NCBI RefSeq assembly: GCF_900112195.1 | Contig: NZ_FOKR01000009.1 | Location: 62,001-126,000 of the forward strand | Source of the DNA: Butyrivibrio sp. YAB3001 | GTDB taxonomy: Bacteria > Bacillota > Clostridia > Lachnospirales > Lachnospiraceae | Reading direction: 5' to 3' | Length of the DNA stretch: 64,000 nt | Shown: positions 25,562 to 34,000 of the stretch, in pieces | Layout of the letters: the number at the start of each line of letters is the position of its first letter | Position numbering within the stretch: the stretch's first letter is position 1 | Notes under the pieces: model-generated | Seen by the model: the letters and a program-made list of their open reading frames with translations, nothing else | What the model was told of the DNA's origin: nothing | The model's database searches: none | Made by a program: the position numbers and the translations under genes

Positions 25562-26224
25562 ATGACTAATAAAAAAATAATACTTATAACAGCGCTTGTT
25601 AGCGCTTTGCTGATGAATGTAACTGCCTGTGGCAAGGCAAATGACTCAGCGACTGTATCTGTTAAAGATGATACTGTACAGATTGAAACAAATCAGATTG
25701 AAAAAGATATAGAAATGAGCGCTGAAACAGCAGATATAAAAGTTAAGGAATTACCAGTTGAAGATTTTGAAGCACTTGTGAATACTGGCTATGACGGATA
25801 TGCTCCTATTGATTATGGTCAGGGAATAAGTATAACGCAAACTGGAAATGGTGTTGAGTTTGGCCGAGATGGAGTGAAGGATGGCGGACGAATTTGGAAT
25901 GAATTACTCCATAAGGACAAAAAGCTAGTGTTTGCTGATGGCCATTATATGGCATGGTGTGGTAATGATGTAGTCTATTATCTGGAATTTGAAGCACCTA
26001 TTGACAATATGTATTTTGGAGAATTGTTTGGCACATTGCGAGGTGAATTATGTCATTTTATGATTGCTAACACTTCTGGCGACCAAAATGTTTACTATCT
26101 GCATGATACAATTTCTCTTGATAATTATACGATGCTGGTAAATGGTTTAGAGGATAATAGCGAAGAAATATATGAAATCTATATATTTGATTCAGAAGGT
26201 AATTTGATTGACAGATACGAGTAA
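25562..26224 (+). CDS. Lipoprotein of unknown function
   Basis: 220 residues with a lipoprotein signal (LLMNVTAC, Cys23), so it should be fixed to the outer face of the membrane. An acidic spacer is followed by a globular domain of about 150 residues with many Gly and aromatic residues (GYDGYAPIDYGQGISI). AGGAGAAAAATAA precedes the ATG. It is the third gene in the riboswitch operon, 21 bases after the second. No enzyme motif is visible. Confidence 0.75.
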   Translation: MTNKKIILITALVSALLMNVTACGKANDSATVSVKDDTVQIETNQIEKDIEMSAETADIKVKELPVEDFEALVNTGYDGYAPIDYGQGISITQTGNGVEFGRDGVKDGGRIWNELLHKDKKLVFADGHYMAWCGNDVVYYLEFEAPIDNMYFGELFGTLRGELCHFMIANTSGDQNVYYLHDTISLDNYTMLVNGLEDNSEEIYEIYIFDSEGNLIDRYE

Positions 26225-26264
26225 TAAATGTAAAAAAATAAGAGTTAAAGGTGTCTTTTAGAAG

Positions 26265-27134
26265 ATGAATAAAATAATAAACAAAATAATAAATAAAATA
26301 TCATTAGGATTGTGTACGGTAGCTTTGCTTGGTATTTTTAGCTCTATTGAAGCAGATGCTAGAGTTCAAAATCAGTCTGACGATATATTTTATGTAGATA
26401 GTTGGAGTGGATTTCAGAGAAACGAAACTAATCTTCCTGTTGATGCATACATTGGGGATGGATATTATTCATGTGGTTCTGCAGATTTGTCGGTAGTTAT
26501 TACTGCGATAAATGAGGCTCATGGTGATGAAAGTGAAGATAAGTATCATCAGGGATACCCAGAAGGTTCAATGAAGACAGCATTTCAAATGATGATGGAT
26601 GGTTGGTTGCCAGCGGACTGTTATTACATGATGTTTGATTTTGGTTACTATACTGAGTATGTTGACTATTTCAAAACAAAGGGATGGATTAGTCCATCTT
26701 ACCAGTTGCCAGATACATTCTATACAATGGAAACAAAGAAAGATTATTCTAAACCGTATGTGTTCTATTATTGTGGCACATACACAAAACTCACATCATA
26801 TAGCTATACACATGCAACAGATTGTAAATATCTTGCGGAGTATAATAATAGACAGAGAAGATTAGATTCCACACCAGTGCATAATTACGAGATTACTGAT
26901 CATAGAAATGGATTAGGTGAATATATTCCAAAGTCCTATTTAGAGGACAACGGTTTACTTGGACAGCCATTGCCATATATTGAACTTTTAAAAAATTGGA
27001 TAGGTAATAGTGCAAAATTTAATGCTTATGATTACTATATGGCAAACCCTGAATTGCAGGAAAAATATGGCCCTGACCCAATTGCTCTTTATTATTATTG
27101 TATCGAACAAAATCCAAACTTATTAATTCAATAA
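26265..27134 (+). CDS. Exported protein with C-terminal Tyr-rich motif
   Basis: 289 residues with a signal peptide (about 1-33). The body is rich in Tyr, Gly and Asp and has a paired-Cys pattern (YYSCGSAD, PADCYYM, YYCGTY, ATDCKYL). The C-terminus carries YDYYMANPELQEKYGPDPIALYYY-type sequence, the same kind of motif as in the chromosomal protein at 14736-15773. It is the last gene of the riboswitch operon. A terminator follows. Function unknown; the Cys pairs may form disulfides. Confidence 0.72.
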   Translation: MNKIINKIINKISLGLCTVALLGIFSSIEADARVQNQSDDIFYVDSWSGFQRNETNLPVDAYIGDGYYSCGSADLSVVITAINEAHGDESEDKYHQGYPEGSMKTAFQMMMDGWLPADCYYMMFDFGYYTEYVDYFKTKGWISPSYQLPDTFYTMETKKDYSKPYVFYYCGTYTKLTSYSYTHATDCKYLAEYNNRQRRLDSTPVHNYEITDHRNGLGEYIPKSYLEDNGLLGQPLPYIELLKNWIGNSAKFNAYDYYMANPELQEKYGPDPIALYYYCIEQNPNLLIQ

Positions 27135-27155
27135 TCAATTAGTATAGATATAGGA

Positions 27156-27196
27156 AAAGTGGCCGTAGCACTCTAGAGCGAAAGCCACTTTGTTTT
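27156..27196 (+). terminator. Terminator of the riboswitch operon
   Basis: AAAGTGGC (27156-27163) pairs with GCCACTTT (27184-27191), then GTTTTAT. Confidence 0.75.
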
Positions 27197-27272
27197 ATAT
27201 AAAGTAATGGTATGGAAGTAGTTACAGCGGTAAAGAAATACAATAATTTTCTGAACAATGAATATGAATTGA

Positions 27273-27295
27273 TAGTGGTTCCTAAAGTGGTTCTT
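27273..27295. repeat. Paired 11-base repeat, copy B (right end of the element)
   Basis: TAGTGGTTCCT and AAGTGGTTCTT one base apart, 57 bases left of the right attachment core. The roughly 100 bases from here to the core are nearly identical to 50903-51005. Confidence 0.7.
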
Positions 27296-27352
27296 AAGAA
27301 AAAAGGATGCCGCAAACCTCCTTTCCATGCATGTTTCAGAGATGGGTGATTA

Positions 27353-27374
27353 TTCGAATCACGTCACTCCGATT
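27353..27374. repeat. Attachment-site core, right copy of the element
   Basis: 22 bases identical to the tRNA-Pro 3' end at 19328-19349. It marks the right boundary of the 8-kb element. Homology to the tRNA gene does not extend further left, so this is not a second tRNA. Confidence 0.87.
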
Positions 27375-27383
27375 AGTAAAATA

Positions 27384-27420
27384 GAGGCTTTCAGCTTTTT
27401 TGGCTGGAAGCTCTTTTTTT
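27384..27420 (+). terminator. Terminator right after the attachment core
   Basis: GAGGCTTTCAGC pairs with GCTGGAAGCTC, then seven T. It stands at the same distance after the core as the terminator after tRNA-Pro. Confidence 0.75.
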
Positions 27421-27609
27421 ATAAGGTTGACAGTTTAATGACAAAACAAGGTTGGCTTATTTTAGTCTTTGTTATTGTAAGTGCACTGCCAAAAGATAGA
27501 CATATTATTGATATAAGCATGCCCTAAAAAGCCACAATATAGTGTCGTGGGATCATTAAAACGTTGTGATATTATCGGAAAAAGAAGTGGAGAGTATGAT
27601 TTTATGATG

Positions 27610-27618
27610 TGATATAAT
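27610..27618 (+). promoter_or_regulatory. Extended -10 upstream of the JAB-domain gene
   Basis: TGATATAAT (27610-27618), 35 bases before the ATG. No clear -35 is seen. Confidence 0.4.
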
Positions 27619-27652
27619 TGGGATAGAAATAGATATAAGGATATGAAAATAA

Positions 27653-28270
27653 ATGCAGGAAAGCATAGTTGCACAGAAAAAAAGAAACAGGCCAATAGCA
27701 ATAACGGATGTTGCTATAGAAAAGGTTCCAAGAACACATATATTTGGTTTTACAAATGAGCAGAATCAGTTTATACAGGAAATGCACAGAGAAGTTTTGA
27801 GAGTTGCTAAAGAGCTTTGTGAGAAATATAAAAGTAATAGCATGGAGGCAGTCATACTTCTCGATTCTCATACATGGGACAGTTGGATTATTAAGGGTAA
27901 AAAGGATAGAATTGTAGATATAAAGAATAATCCTAAGGCTAAGGAAGTACTTGACACAAGTACTAAAAATTCGTTACTTTTATTGCATAATCACCCAAGT
28001 ACAGGAACTTTCTCAGCAAGGGATTTGAGGACGTTTTGCAACAATGATTCCTTGTATATAATGACAGTAGTTGGGAATGATGGTTCAGTATATGTGCTGA
28101 TGAAAAATGTTGGATTTGATCCAAGTGCAGTTCTGGAAGAGTACGGACGTCTTGCAGAACAGTTTGAAAAGCAGGGTTGTAAATATAATGCTACAGAAGC
28201 TATAAAGTATATGCTAAAGAATGCCGAGAAGTATAATATGTCATACAAGAAAGGTAGGAAAAAGATATGA
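27653..28270 (+). CDS. JAB/MPN-domain (RadC-like) protein
   Basis: 205 residues. The core HNHPSTGTFSARDLRTF (about residues 112-128) is the JAMM zinc-binding pattern (HxHP..G..S..D), also seen in RadC-type proteins of mobile elements. An upstream stretch EAVILLDSHTWDSWIIKG supplies the expected strand. RadC-like proteins of islands have no settled role; a metallopeptidase or DNA-related function is possible. The next gene overlaps its end by 4 bases (ATGA). It lies just outside the right attachment site of the element. Confidence 0.8.
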   Translation: MQESIVAQKKRNRPIAITDVAIEKVPRTHIFGFTNEQNQFIQEMHREVLRVAKELCEKYKSNSMEAVILLDSHTWDSWIIKGKKDRIVDIKNNPKAKEVLDTSTKNSLLLLHNHPSTGTFSARDLRTFCNNDSLYIMTVVGNDGSVYVLMKNVGFDPSAVLEEYGRLAEQFEKQGCKYNATEAIKYMLKNAEKYNMSYKKGRKKI

Positions 28271-28551
28271 GAAAACAGAATAATACCGTATCAAAACCTC
28301 AACCTTTTATTGCACCTGGTTCGGAAAAAAAGCTGACTCCTGAGGAGATAAATAAAAGAAAAATAAAGTTTGAACGGTTAGAAAAGATTGGCGAAAAGCA
28401 TACCATTATAACAGGGTATGATGCAGAAGGGGAAACAGAGAACCCCTATAGGATAAAGGCGATGATTTTGATAAATCAGGACAAGGATGTACCTGAGGAG
28501 CTTATAAGGCAGATTGAGGAATATGATAAACAGCTATTGAAAACAAAATAA
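28267..28551 (+). CDS. Small charged protein coupled to the JAB gene
   Basis: 94 residues, highly charged, no membrane segment. Its start overlaps the JAB gene stop (ATGA), a sign of coupled translation and likely a shared job. The N-terminal 30 residues are disordered-looking (SKPQPFIAPGSEKKLTPEE); the rest may form helix-strand-helix. No known family was recognised. A terminator follows. Confidence 0.65.
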   Translation: MRKQNNTVSKPQPFIAPGSEKKLTPEEINKRKIKFERLEKIGEKHTIITGYDAEGETENPYRIKAMILINQDKDVPEELIRQIEEYDKQLLKTK

Positions 28552-28564
28552 TGTAAAAATACAT

Positions 28565-28597
28565 GCTCTACTATGAATAGGTAGGGCAGTTTTTTGT
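28565..28597 (+). terminator. Terminator after the JAB gene pair
   Basis: GCTCTAC with GTAGGGC (one G-T pair), then AGTTTTTT. Confidence 0.7.
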
Positions 28598-28752
28598 TGT
28601 AGGAATATCAGATTTGAAATTAATAATAGAACTTCAAGAATTTAAATTAAGGCACAATCCCTTATAAATCAGGATAATCTTATTGCAATATCACCACTGA
28701 CAATGAAATATATCAGCGTTTTAATAAATCCAGATTAGGATATAAAAATGAT

Positions 28753-28998
28753 ATGAAATTAAGAACTGATTTGGACGTGCATATGCTTAAGAGTATGCAG
28801 GAAGTACTTGAATATGGATTTGAGGAAAAGTTGAACAAGACATGCACCATCATGGATTCGCGGGGAGCAATTGCCGGAGAGAATAACACGTTGATCTGCT
28901 ATATCAGTTATTTTGAACTACCGCTCATGAAAGAGATAATTTCTGTACATTCCGGAAGTTTTAGTACGGTTTCTACTATAGATGAGATATTAAGATAA
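28753..28998 (+). CDS. Hypothetical 81-aa protein
   Basis: 81 residues from an ATG with only a weak upstream AGGA. Soluble, mixed helix and strand, with no signal or membrane segment. It sits alone between a terminator and a membrane-protein gene. No family recognised; it could be the remains of a longer gene. Confidence 0.45.
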   Translation: MKLRTDLDVHMLKSMQEVLEYGFEEKLNKTCTIMDSRGAIAGENNTLICYISYFELPLMKEIISVHSGSFSTVSTIDEILR

Positions 28999-29048
28999 TC
29001 GGGATACATTATATTACAAGGACACAGATTGATAAGAGGATAATTATA

Positions 29049-29477
29049 TTGAAAAGTATTTGTACGATTAGGAACTTCATACTGGCTCTTTTATCAATGG
29101 CCATCATTATCGGTGGTCTGTTCTTTGGTGCGCATGAAACTCTCGAATTAACAGAAGACTATGATTATATATTACAGTCATCATCAGAGGCTACATGTTT
29201 GCCACTAAGGTCTCATCTGATGATCAAGGCGAGTGACTCTTGTATTATCTCAGCTTCTGAGGTAAGGGATGTAAGAGTTGTAAGTGAAGTATTAAAAAGA
29301 ATAGAGAATAATTCTTCCAGTAAAAGAATTGTCATCTTGTCTTTAATAATCTGTATATTGATTTCTGAGGGGGCTTTCTACACTTCTGTTTTACCCTCAA
29401 TCTATCCTTGGACGAGCTTTATATCGTCAAGGCATAGCATAATGTGCTACATCCATAATCAGGATGGGGCAAAATAA
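29049..29477 (+). CDS. Hypothetical two-pass membrane protein
   Basis: 142 residues from a TTG preceded by AGAGGA. Membrane segments lie at about 10-30 (ILALLSMAIIIGGLFFGA) and 95-117. Between them is an external loop of about 60 residues containing two Cys. No family recognised. It lies 50 bases after the 81-aa gene and may share its transcript. Confidence 0.5.
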   Translation: MKSICTIRNFILALLSMAIIIGGLFFGAHETLELTEDYDYILQSSSEATCLPLRSHLMIKASDSCIISASEVRDVRVVSEVLKRIENNSSSKRIVILSLIICILISEGAFYTSVLPSIYPWTSFISSRHSIMCYIHNQDGAK

Positions 29478-29571
29478 TCTCTTTTTTTTCCAAACAGTGA
29501 AGAATAGTTAAAAAAATGGACAGGCAAGGTCTGTCCTCATTTGCGTGTCATACGCAGGAAATGGAGAGAAA

Positions 29572-29724
29572 ATGTTAGTTTCAAATATTATTGTTGGTAT
29601 TTGTTGTGTGTTGGCCTTTGGAGCAGTAGCTTGGGCGGTAATAAATGAATTCAAACCTGAATCCAAAGATGAGACAAACGAAAGTATAGAAAATGAAGAT
29701 GGAGAGGAAGAAGATCATGAGTGA
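29572..29724 (+). CDS. Small membrane-anchored acidic peptide (50 aa)
   Basis: ATG preceded by GGAGAGAAA. One membrane segment (about residues 4-25, with CC and W) is followed by a strongly acidic tail (ESIENEDGEEEDHE). It is convergent with the sensor kinase operon. The size recalls signal peptides or membrane regulators, but there is no AgrD-like motif and no AgrB gene nearby. Confidence 0.5.
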   Translation: MLVSNIIVGICCVLAFGAVAWAVINEFKPESKDETNESIENEDGEEEDHE

Positions 29725-29879
29725 TATTCTTATATTTGTTCTGCCTAAAAAACCACTGCCCAATATATAAAACATCATTTTTCAGAATATCTGTTTCAGC
29801 AGATCCTATATCACCAGAATCTGTTTCAACAGATTCCATTAGAACGACTTTCTGCAGATAGCTATCTTTGGACATGGTT

Positions 29880-31169
29880 TCAGCTTTTTAACGGAAGAAT
29901 GATATTTAAGTGGAAGATATCGTTCTCCGTATTTGTGTTGAGGGCTCCTTCGAACTTGTCTACAAGCAGCTTGATGCTCTTGATTCCATAGCCGGTTCCG
30001 GCACTGCTGACGTCTCTGACCGGCAATTCATCTTCAAAGACTATATTTCCTTCATAATAATTCCAGATATGTATCACAACAGAATCACCAAATTGCTTGA
30101 GGCTCACATCTATGAGGCGTTTGTCGGAATCGGTGACCAGATCCGCAGCAGCTCTTGCATTGTCGATGGCATTGGCAAACAAAAAATACAGAGACATACT
30201 GTCATATTTTCCAAGGCAATCAGTGTAGCTGACGCAGTTAAAGCGGATGTGCTGACGGGTGCAGAGAGTGCTCATGTTGCGAAGAAGTACATCCAGAACG
30301 TCATTACCTGTTTTAACAAGAGGAGAGAAGTTGGAAACGGATTCTCTTATGGGACCAAGATCAGGAAGATCTAGATTTTCCTTGTCGGCGAGTCTCTCAA
30401 TACGGTCAAGCATATGCTTGAGGTCGTGGGTCTGCACACCGATGAATTCTACCATTGTTTTCCACTGTTCGTACTGCTTTTCCGAGGCAGTAAGAAGCTC
30501 TTTTACAACTAGAGCCTCGGCCTTCTGCTGTTGCCATCTGTAGAGATAGAGCTGGATGACAAGGGCAAGGATACAGCATATGATCGCATAGATACAGGAT
30601 GCAGCCTCATAAAATATGTTTCCTCCCGGATGATCGGCAATCAGTCTGTTAACTCCGATGCAGGTTATGATGATAAGAACGGAAACGGCATTTAAGCGCA
30701 TGGAGCTATTCTGAGGTTTGTAATGCCTTGCAAGAAGAAGATAGGTAAGAAGATAAACTACAAAAAACACGCACAGATCTGACAGAATATAGAATGACGA
30801 GATCCATGAAAGCTTACTAAACGCAGGTATGAGCATGAAAAGTGTAAGCACCTTATTTGCAATGTGCTGCGTAGCAACTCCGGCTATACAGGCTGGGAAA
30901 AGAATCAGAAACGGAGCGTCAAAAAGAATACAGATCCCTATTATACTTACTGCGATCACAATAAGAAGATACATAAGTCTGATGAAAGTGGATGCGGTCT
31001 GATAAAGGTCCACAAAGGACATCAGAAAAACAGAGATGATGAGAAAAGAAATGAGCTTTGGATAAAACAAAGCTCGTTTTTTTAAAGAATATACGAATAA
31101 GAATTCTGCGATAAAAATTTCAAGAAAGTAACCAACTGCTCTATAGCTGTTTAACCAATCAAAGATCAT
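29880..31169 (-). CDS. GHKL-type sensor histidine kinase
   Basis: 429 residues: six membrane segments in the first about 215 residues, a short coiled linker, a histidine region (GVQTHDLKHMLDRI, near 245-258) and a GHKL ATP-binding domain with N-box LFANAIDNARAAA and G-box GTGYGIKSI near the C-terminus. This is the AgrC/VirS-like class that works with LytTR regulators. Its start overlaps the end of the response-regulator gene by 4 bases. The input signal is unknown; no autoinducer genes were found next to it. The pair is divergent from the GH2-MFS-GH3 operon and may control it. Confidence 0.9.
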   Translation of the reverse strand: MIFDWLNSYRAVGYFLEIFIAEFLFVYSLKKRALFYPKLISFLIISVFLMSFVDLYQTASTFIRLMYLLIVIAVSIIGICILFDAPFLILFPACIAGVATQHIANKVLTLFMLIPAFSKLSWISSFYILSDLCVFFVVYLLTYLLLARHYKPQNSSMRLNAVSVLIIITCIGVNRLIADHPGGNIFYEAASCIYAIICCILALVIQLYLYRWQQQKAEALVVKELLTASEKQYEQWKTMVEFIGVQTHDLKHMLDRIERLADKENLDLPDLGPIRESVSNFSPLVKTGNDVLDVLLRNMSTLCTRQHIRFNCVSYTDCLGKYDSMSLYFLFANAIDNARAAADLVTDSDKRLIDVSLKQFGDSVVIHIWNYYEGNIVFEDELPVRDVSSAGTGYGIKSIKLLVDKFEGALNTNTENDIFHLNIILPLKS

Positions 31170-31888
31170 TTATATCCCCCTCCAAGATACATGTTAAGCT
31201 GCTCCATAAAGGCCTTCTTCTTAGAACGGCCTATTTTTATCCTGTCACCGCCAACAGCGATCTCATCTCCGTACAGCCCTGTAACATAGGAAAGGTTAAC
31301 CAGGGCGGAGGCACTGCATCTTGCAAAATTGCATCCGGACAGCTCATTTTCTCTTTCACTTAAGCCACCATAGGAGTCTATGACGCCGTCAACAGTGTGG
31401 AACATAAGATCATGGCCCATTACATCGATGTACATTATATCATTGGAAGAAACTATTCTTGTTCCCTCTTTTTCTTTTATCTTAACAGGCTGACCGCTTC
31501 TACTTGAAAGGAGCTTGATCGCTTTGTCAATTTTGACAGAAAGATTGCTGTAGCTGATGGGTTTTAAACAGTAATCAAGAGCATTCACACTGTATCCCTC
31601 AGGGGCGAACTGAGGCATGTTGGTCACAAAGAACAAGATGACTGTATCGTCGATATTTCTCAGTTTCCTGGCGGCGTCCATACCGTTCAAAAATCCTTTT
31701 CCCAGGTCAACATCCATAAATACGATGTCAAAAGCTTTTTTGTAGTTATCCAAAAATGTTTCGGCCTTATTGAAAATTTGGGTATTAAAAATAAAACCCT
31801 TCTCAGATCCGTATCTTGAAAGGCATTTTTCAAGGAAAGAGGAGTACTCATTATCATCTTCCACAATGGCTACAAGTAATTGTTTCAT
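31166..31888 (-). CDS. LytTR-family response regulator
   Basis: About 240 residues from the ATG at 31888 (MKQLLVAIVEDDNEYS); an in-frame ATG at 31906 is possible and neither has a strong ribosome site. The receiver domain (about 1-120) has the acidic pair EDD, the phosphorylatable Asp in FDIVFMDVDLG and the Lys in LKPISY. The LytTR DNA-binding domain (about 135-240) contains DIMYIDVMGHDLMFHT and FARCSASALVNLSYV. It is the partner of the kinase encoded just downstream, as the genes overlap. Confidence 0.9.
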   Translation of the reverse strand: MKQLLVAIVEDDNEYSSFLEKCLSRYGSEKGFIFNTQIFNKAETFLDNYKKAFDIVFMDVDLGKGFLNGMDAARKLRNIDDTVILFFVTNMPQFAPEGYSVNALDYCLKPISYSNLSVKIDKAIKLLSSRSGQPVKIKEKEGTRIVSSNDIMYIDVMGHDLMFHTVDGVIDSYGGLSERENELSGCNFARCSASALVNLSYVTGLYGDEIAVGGDRIKIGRSKKKAFMEQLNMYLGGGYK

Positions 31889-32014
31889 AGGCTTATTGTA
31901 CAGCATTTTATAGATGATTGTAAATTACGCTGTAAAAGGTGCAGATTATTCCATCTTGATTGAAGTTACATTCCGGAATTTTGTAAAATTTTGACAGATT
32001 AAAGGAGTCGTGAA

Positions 32015-33967
32015 ATGAAAAAGTTCTACAACATCAACAACGGTTGGAAGTTTTATTTGGAAAAAAATGATCCGGTTATGGTCAATATTCCCCATACCTG
32101 GAATAACATTGACGGACAGGATGGGGGAAATGATTATTTAAGGACCCTGGCCAGATATGAGAAAGAGATAGATTGTCCTTCTTTTGACAGGGAAAAAGAG
32201 GACGTGTACATCGAATTTGATGGTGTTAACTCGGAGTGCGATGTATACCTGAATTCGCAGAAAGTTATAAGACATGAAGGCGGATATTCAACCTTCAGAG
32301 CAAATATTACAGATCACCTTGTTGAGGGAAAAAATTTCCTCAAGGTCAACGTGGACAACAGACCAAATCAAAGAGTATATCCTCAGAAAGCCGATTTTAC
32401 ATTCTACGGCGGAATCTACAGGGACGTAAGACTCATTGTTGTAAATAAAGAAAGATTTGATCTTGATCACTTCGGAGGACGCGGACTAAAGGTGAGTGCC
32501 CGTCCGATCGAAGGCTACAAGAAGGCAGACGTCAGAGTGAGCTGCTATCTTAATACAAACAGAGGCAATGTAAGGATTATTGTCTCTGATATGGAGGGAA
32601 AAGAGTTTTTTTGCCAAAATGCAGGCAGATCTTTGAACGAAGCACATCTTGAATGCTGCATCCATGAAGTGGAGCTGTGGGACGGAATTGAGAGACCATA
32701 TCTTTATAACGCCAAGGCTCAGCTTGTTATAGACGGAGAAGTCGCAGATGAAGTTGAAACACGCTTTGGTGTCAGGGATTTCCACTATCATCCAAAGACC
32801 GGTTTTTATTTGAACGGCAGGAGCTATGCACTTCACGGTGTCTCAAGACATCAGGACAGAAAAGGCCTTGGAAATGCCATCACAGATGAGATGCACAAAG
32901 AGGATATGGACCTTATCTGCGAAATGGGTGCAAATACCATAAGACTTGCACATTATCAGCACAGTCAGACTTTCTACGATCTCTGCGATGAGAGAGGAAT
33001 GATAGTCTGGGCCGAGATTCCATATATTTCAGAGCATATGCCTGAAGGAAGGGCCAATACCATCAGCCAGATGAAGGAGCTTATAGTTCAGAACTACAAT
33101 CATCCTTCAATTGTCTGCTGGGGTATATCCAATGAGATAACAATATCCACCAAGGACAAGGCAGATATGCTGGACAATCACAGACAGCTCAATGACCTTT
33201 GTCATGAGATGGATAATACAAGATTTACAACACTGGCATGTTATGCAATGTGCGGACCGTTCAATAAGGTGGCACACATTACAGATACAGTCAGCTGGAA
33301 CCTTTATCTGGGCTGGTATGTTCCGGGGCTTTTCCTCAATGATATCTGGATGAGATTTTTCCACATGGTTTATCCGGACAGAAGCCTTGGTTATTCAGAG
33401 TACGGATGCGAGGGAATGCCGAACCTTCACAGTGAGCACCCAAGAAGAGGAGATCACACAGAGGAGTATCAGGCAATCTATCACGAGTACATGCTCAGAT
33501 GCTTTGAAAGAAATCCTTTCATGTGGGCGACTCACGTTTGGAACATGTTTGATTTTGCAGCTGATGCAAGAAACCAGGGTGGCGAGCCGGGAATGAACCA
33601 CAAGGGCCTTGTTACCTTTGACAGAAAGGTTAAAAAAGACAGCTTCTATCTGTACAAAGCATGGTGGAGCAATGATCCGTTCGTCCATATAACTTCAAAG
33701 AGATTTAAAGACAGAACGTCAGGAAAGATAAAGATTAAAGTCTATTCCAATCAGAATGAAGTAACTCTTTTCAAGAACGGAAATAAGATCGCAACAAAAC
33801 ATGGACAGCATGTTTTTGAATTCACAACGACGCTGGAAAACGAATGCACCTTTAAGGCTGTCAGCGGCTCTTTTAGCGATGAAGCAGTTTTCAGGAAGGT
33901 GAGCAGACCAAATCCTGACTATAAGCTTAAGGAATCCGGAGACAATGGCGCAAACTGGACAAAATAA
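32015..33967 (+). CDS. GH2 beta-galactosidase-like glycoside hydrolase
   Basis: Hydrolyses terminal beta-galactosides or related sugars in the cytoplasm, as there is no signal peptide. 650 residues: the N-terminal sugar-binding jelly roll, an immunoglobulin-like domain, a TIM barrel with acid/base Glu374 in GISNE and nucleophile Glu462 in YSEYGCEG, then a C-terminal domain. The length is short compared with LacZ (1024) and like other compact GH2 enzymes. AAGGAG precedes the ATG. It is first in an operon with a GPH symporter and a GH3 enzyme, divergent from the two-component genes. Confidence 0.88.
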   Translation: MKKFYNINNGWKFYLEKNDPVMVNIPHTWNNIDGQDGGNDYLRTLARYEKEIDCPSFDREKEDVYIEFDGVNSECDVYLNSQKVIRHEGGYSTFRANITDHLVEGKNFLKVNVDNRPNQRVYPQKADFTFYGGIYRDVRLIVVNKERFDLDHFGGRGLKVSARPIEGYKKADVRVSCYLNTNRGNVRIIVSDMEGKEFFCQNAGRSLNEAHLECCIHEVELWDGIERPYLYNAKAQLVIDGEVADEVETRFGVRDFHYHPKTGFYLNGRSYALHGVSRHQDRKGLGNAITDEMHKEDMDLICEMGANTIRLAHYQHSQTFYDLCDERGMIVWAEIPYISEHMPEGRANTISQMKELIVQNYNHPSIVCWGISNEITISTKDKADMLDNHRQLNDLCHEMDNTRFTTLACYAMCGPFNKVAHITDTVSWNLYLGWYVPGLFLNDIWMRFFHMVYPDRSLGYSEYGCEGMPNLHSEHPRRGDHTEEYQAIYHEYMLRCFERNPFMWATHVWNMFDFAADARNQGGEPGMNHKGLVTFDRKVKKDSFYLYKAWWSNDPFVHITSKRFKDRTSGKIKIKVYSNQNEVTLFKNGNKIATKHGQHVFEFTTTLENECTFKAVSGSFSDEAVFRKVSRPNPDYKLKESGDNGANWTK

Positions 33968-34000
33968 ATCAGAAATATCAAAAAGATTCGGAGATAAAAA

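Larger units (their letters stand above)
19328..27374. mobile_element. Integrative mobilizable element inserted in tRNA-Pro
   Basis: About 8.0 kb bounded by a 22-base direct repeat of the tRNA 3' end (19328-19349 and 27353-27374). From the left it carries a tyrosine integrase and a MobV-type relaxase pointing to the tRNA, a coiled-coil protein, a RepL-type replication protein and an XRE repressor. A c-di-GMP riboswitch then leads four membrane or exported proteins. There are no type IV secretion genes, so it would need a helper to move. Paired 11-base repeats lie inside both ends. Element gene content and boundaries are read from sequence; mobility is inferred. Confidence 0.85.

Noticed and set aside
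27327-27527. 66-codon frame across the right attachment site
   Set aside because: It crosses the attachment core and a terminator and has no ribosome site.
29651-29875. 74-codon frame directly after the sensor kinase stop on the minus strand
   Set aside because: No ribosome site, no known pattern, and it overlaps the better-supported 50-aa gene on the plus strand.
29572-31906. Agr-type quorum-sensing locus next to the GHKL/LytTR pair
   Set aside because: No AgrB-like peptidase gene and no AgrD-like peptide motif were found; the nearby 50-aa peptide lacks the expected Cys-ring region and is on the other strand.
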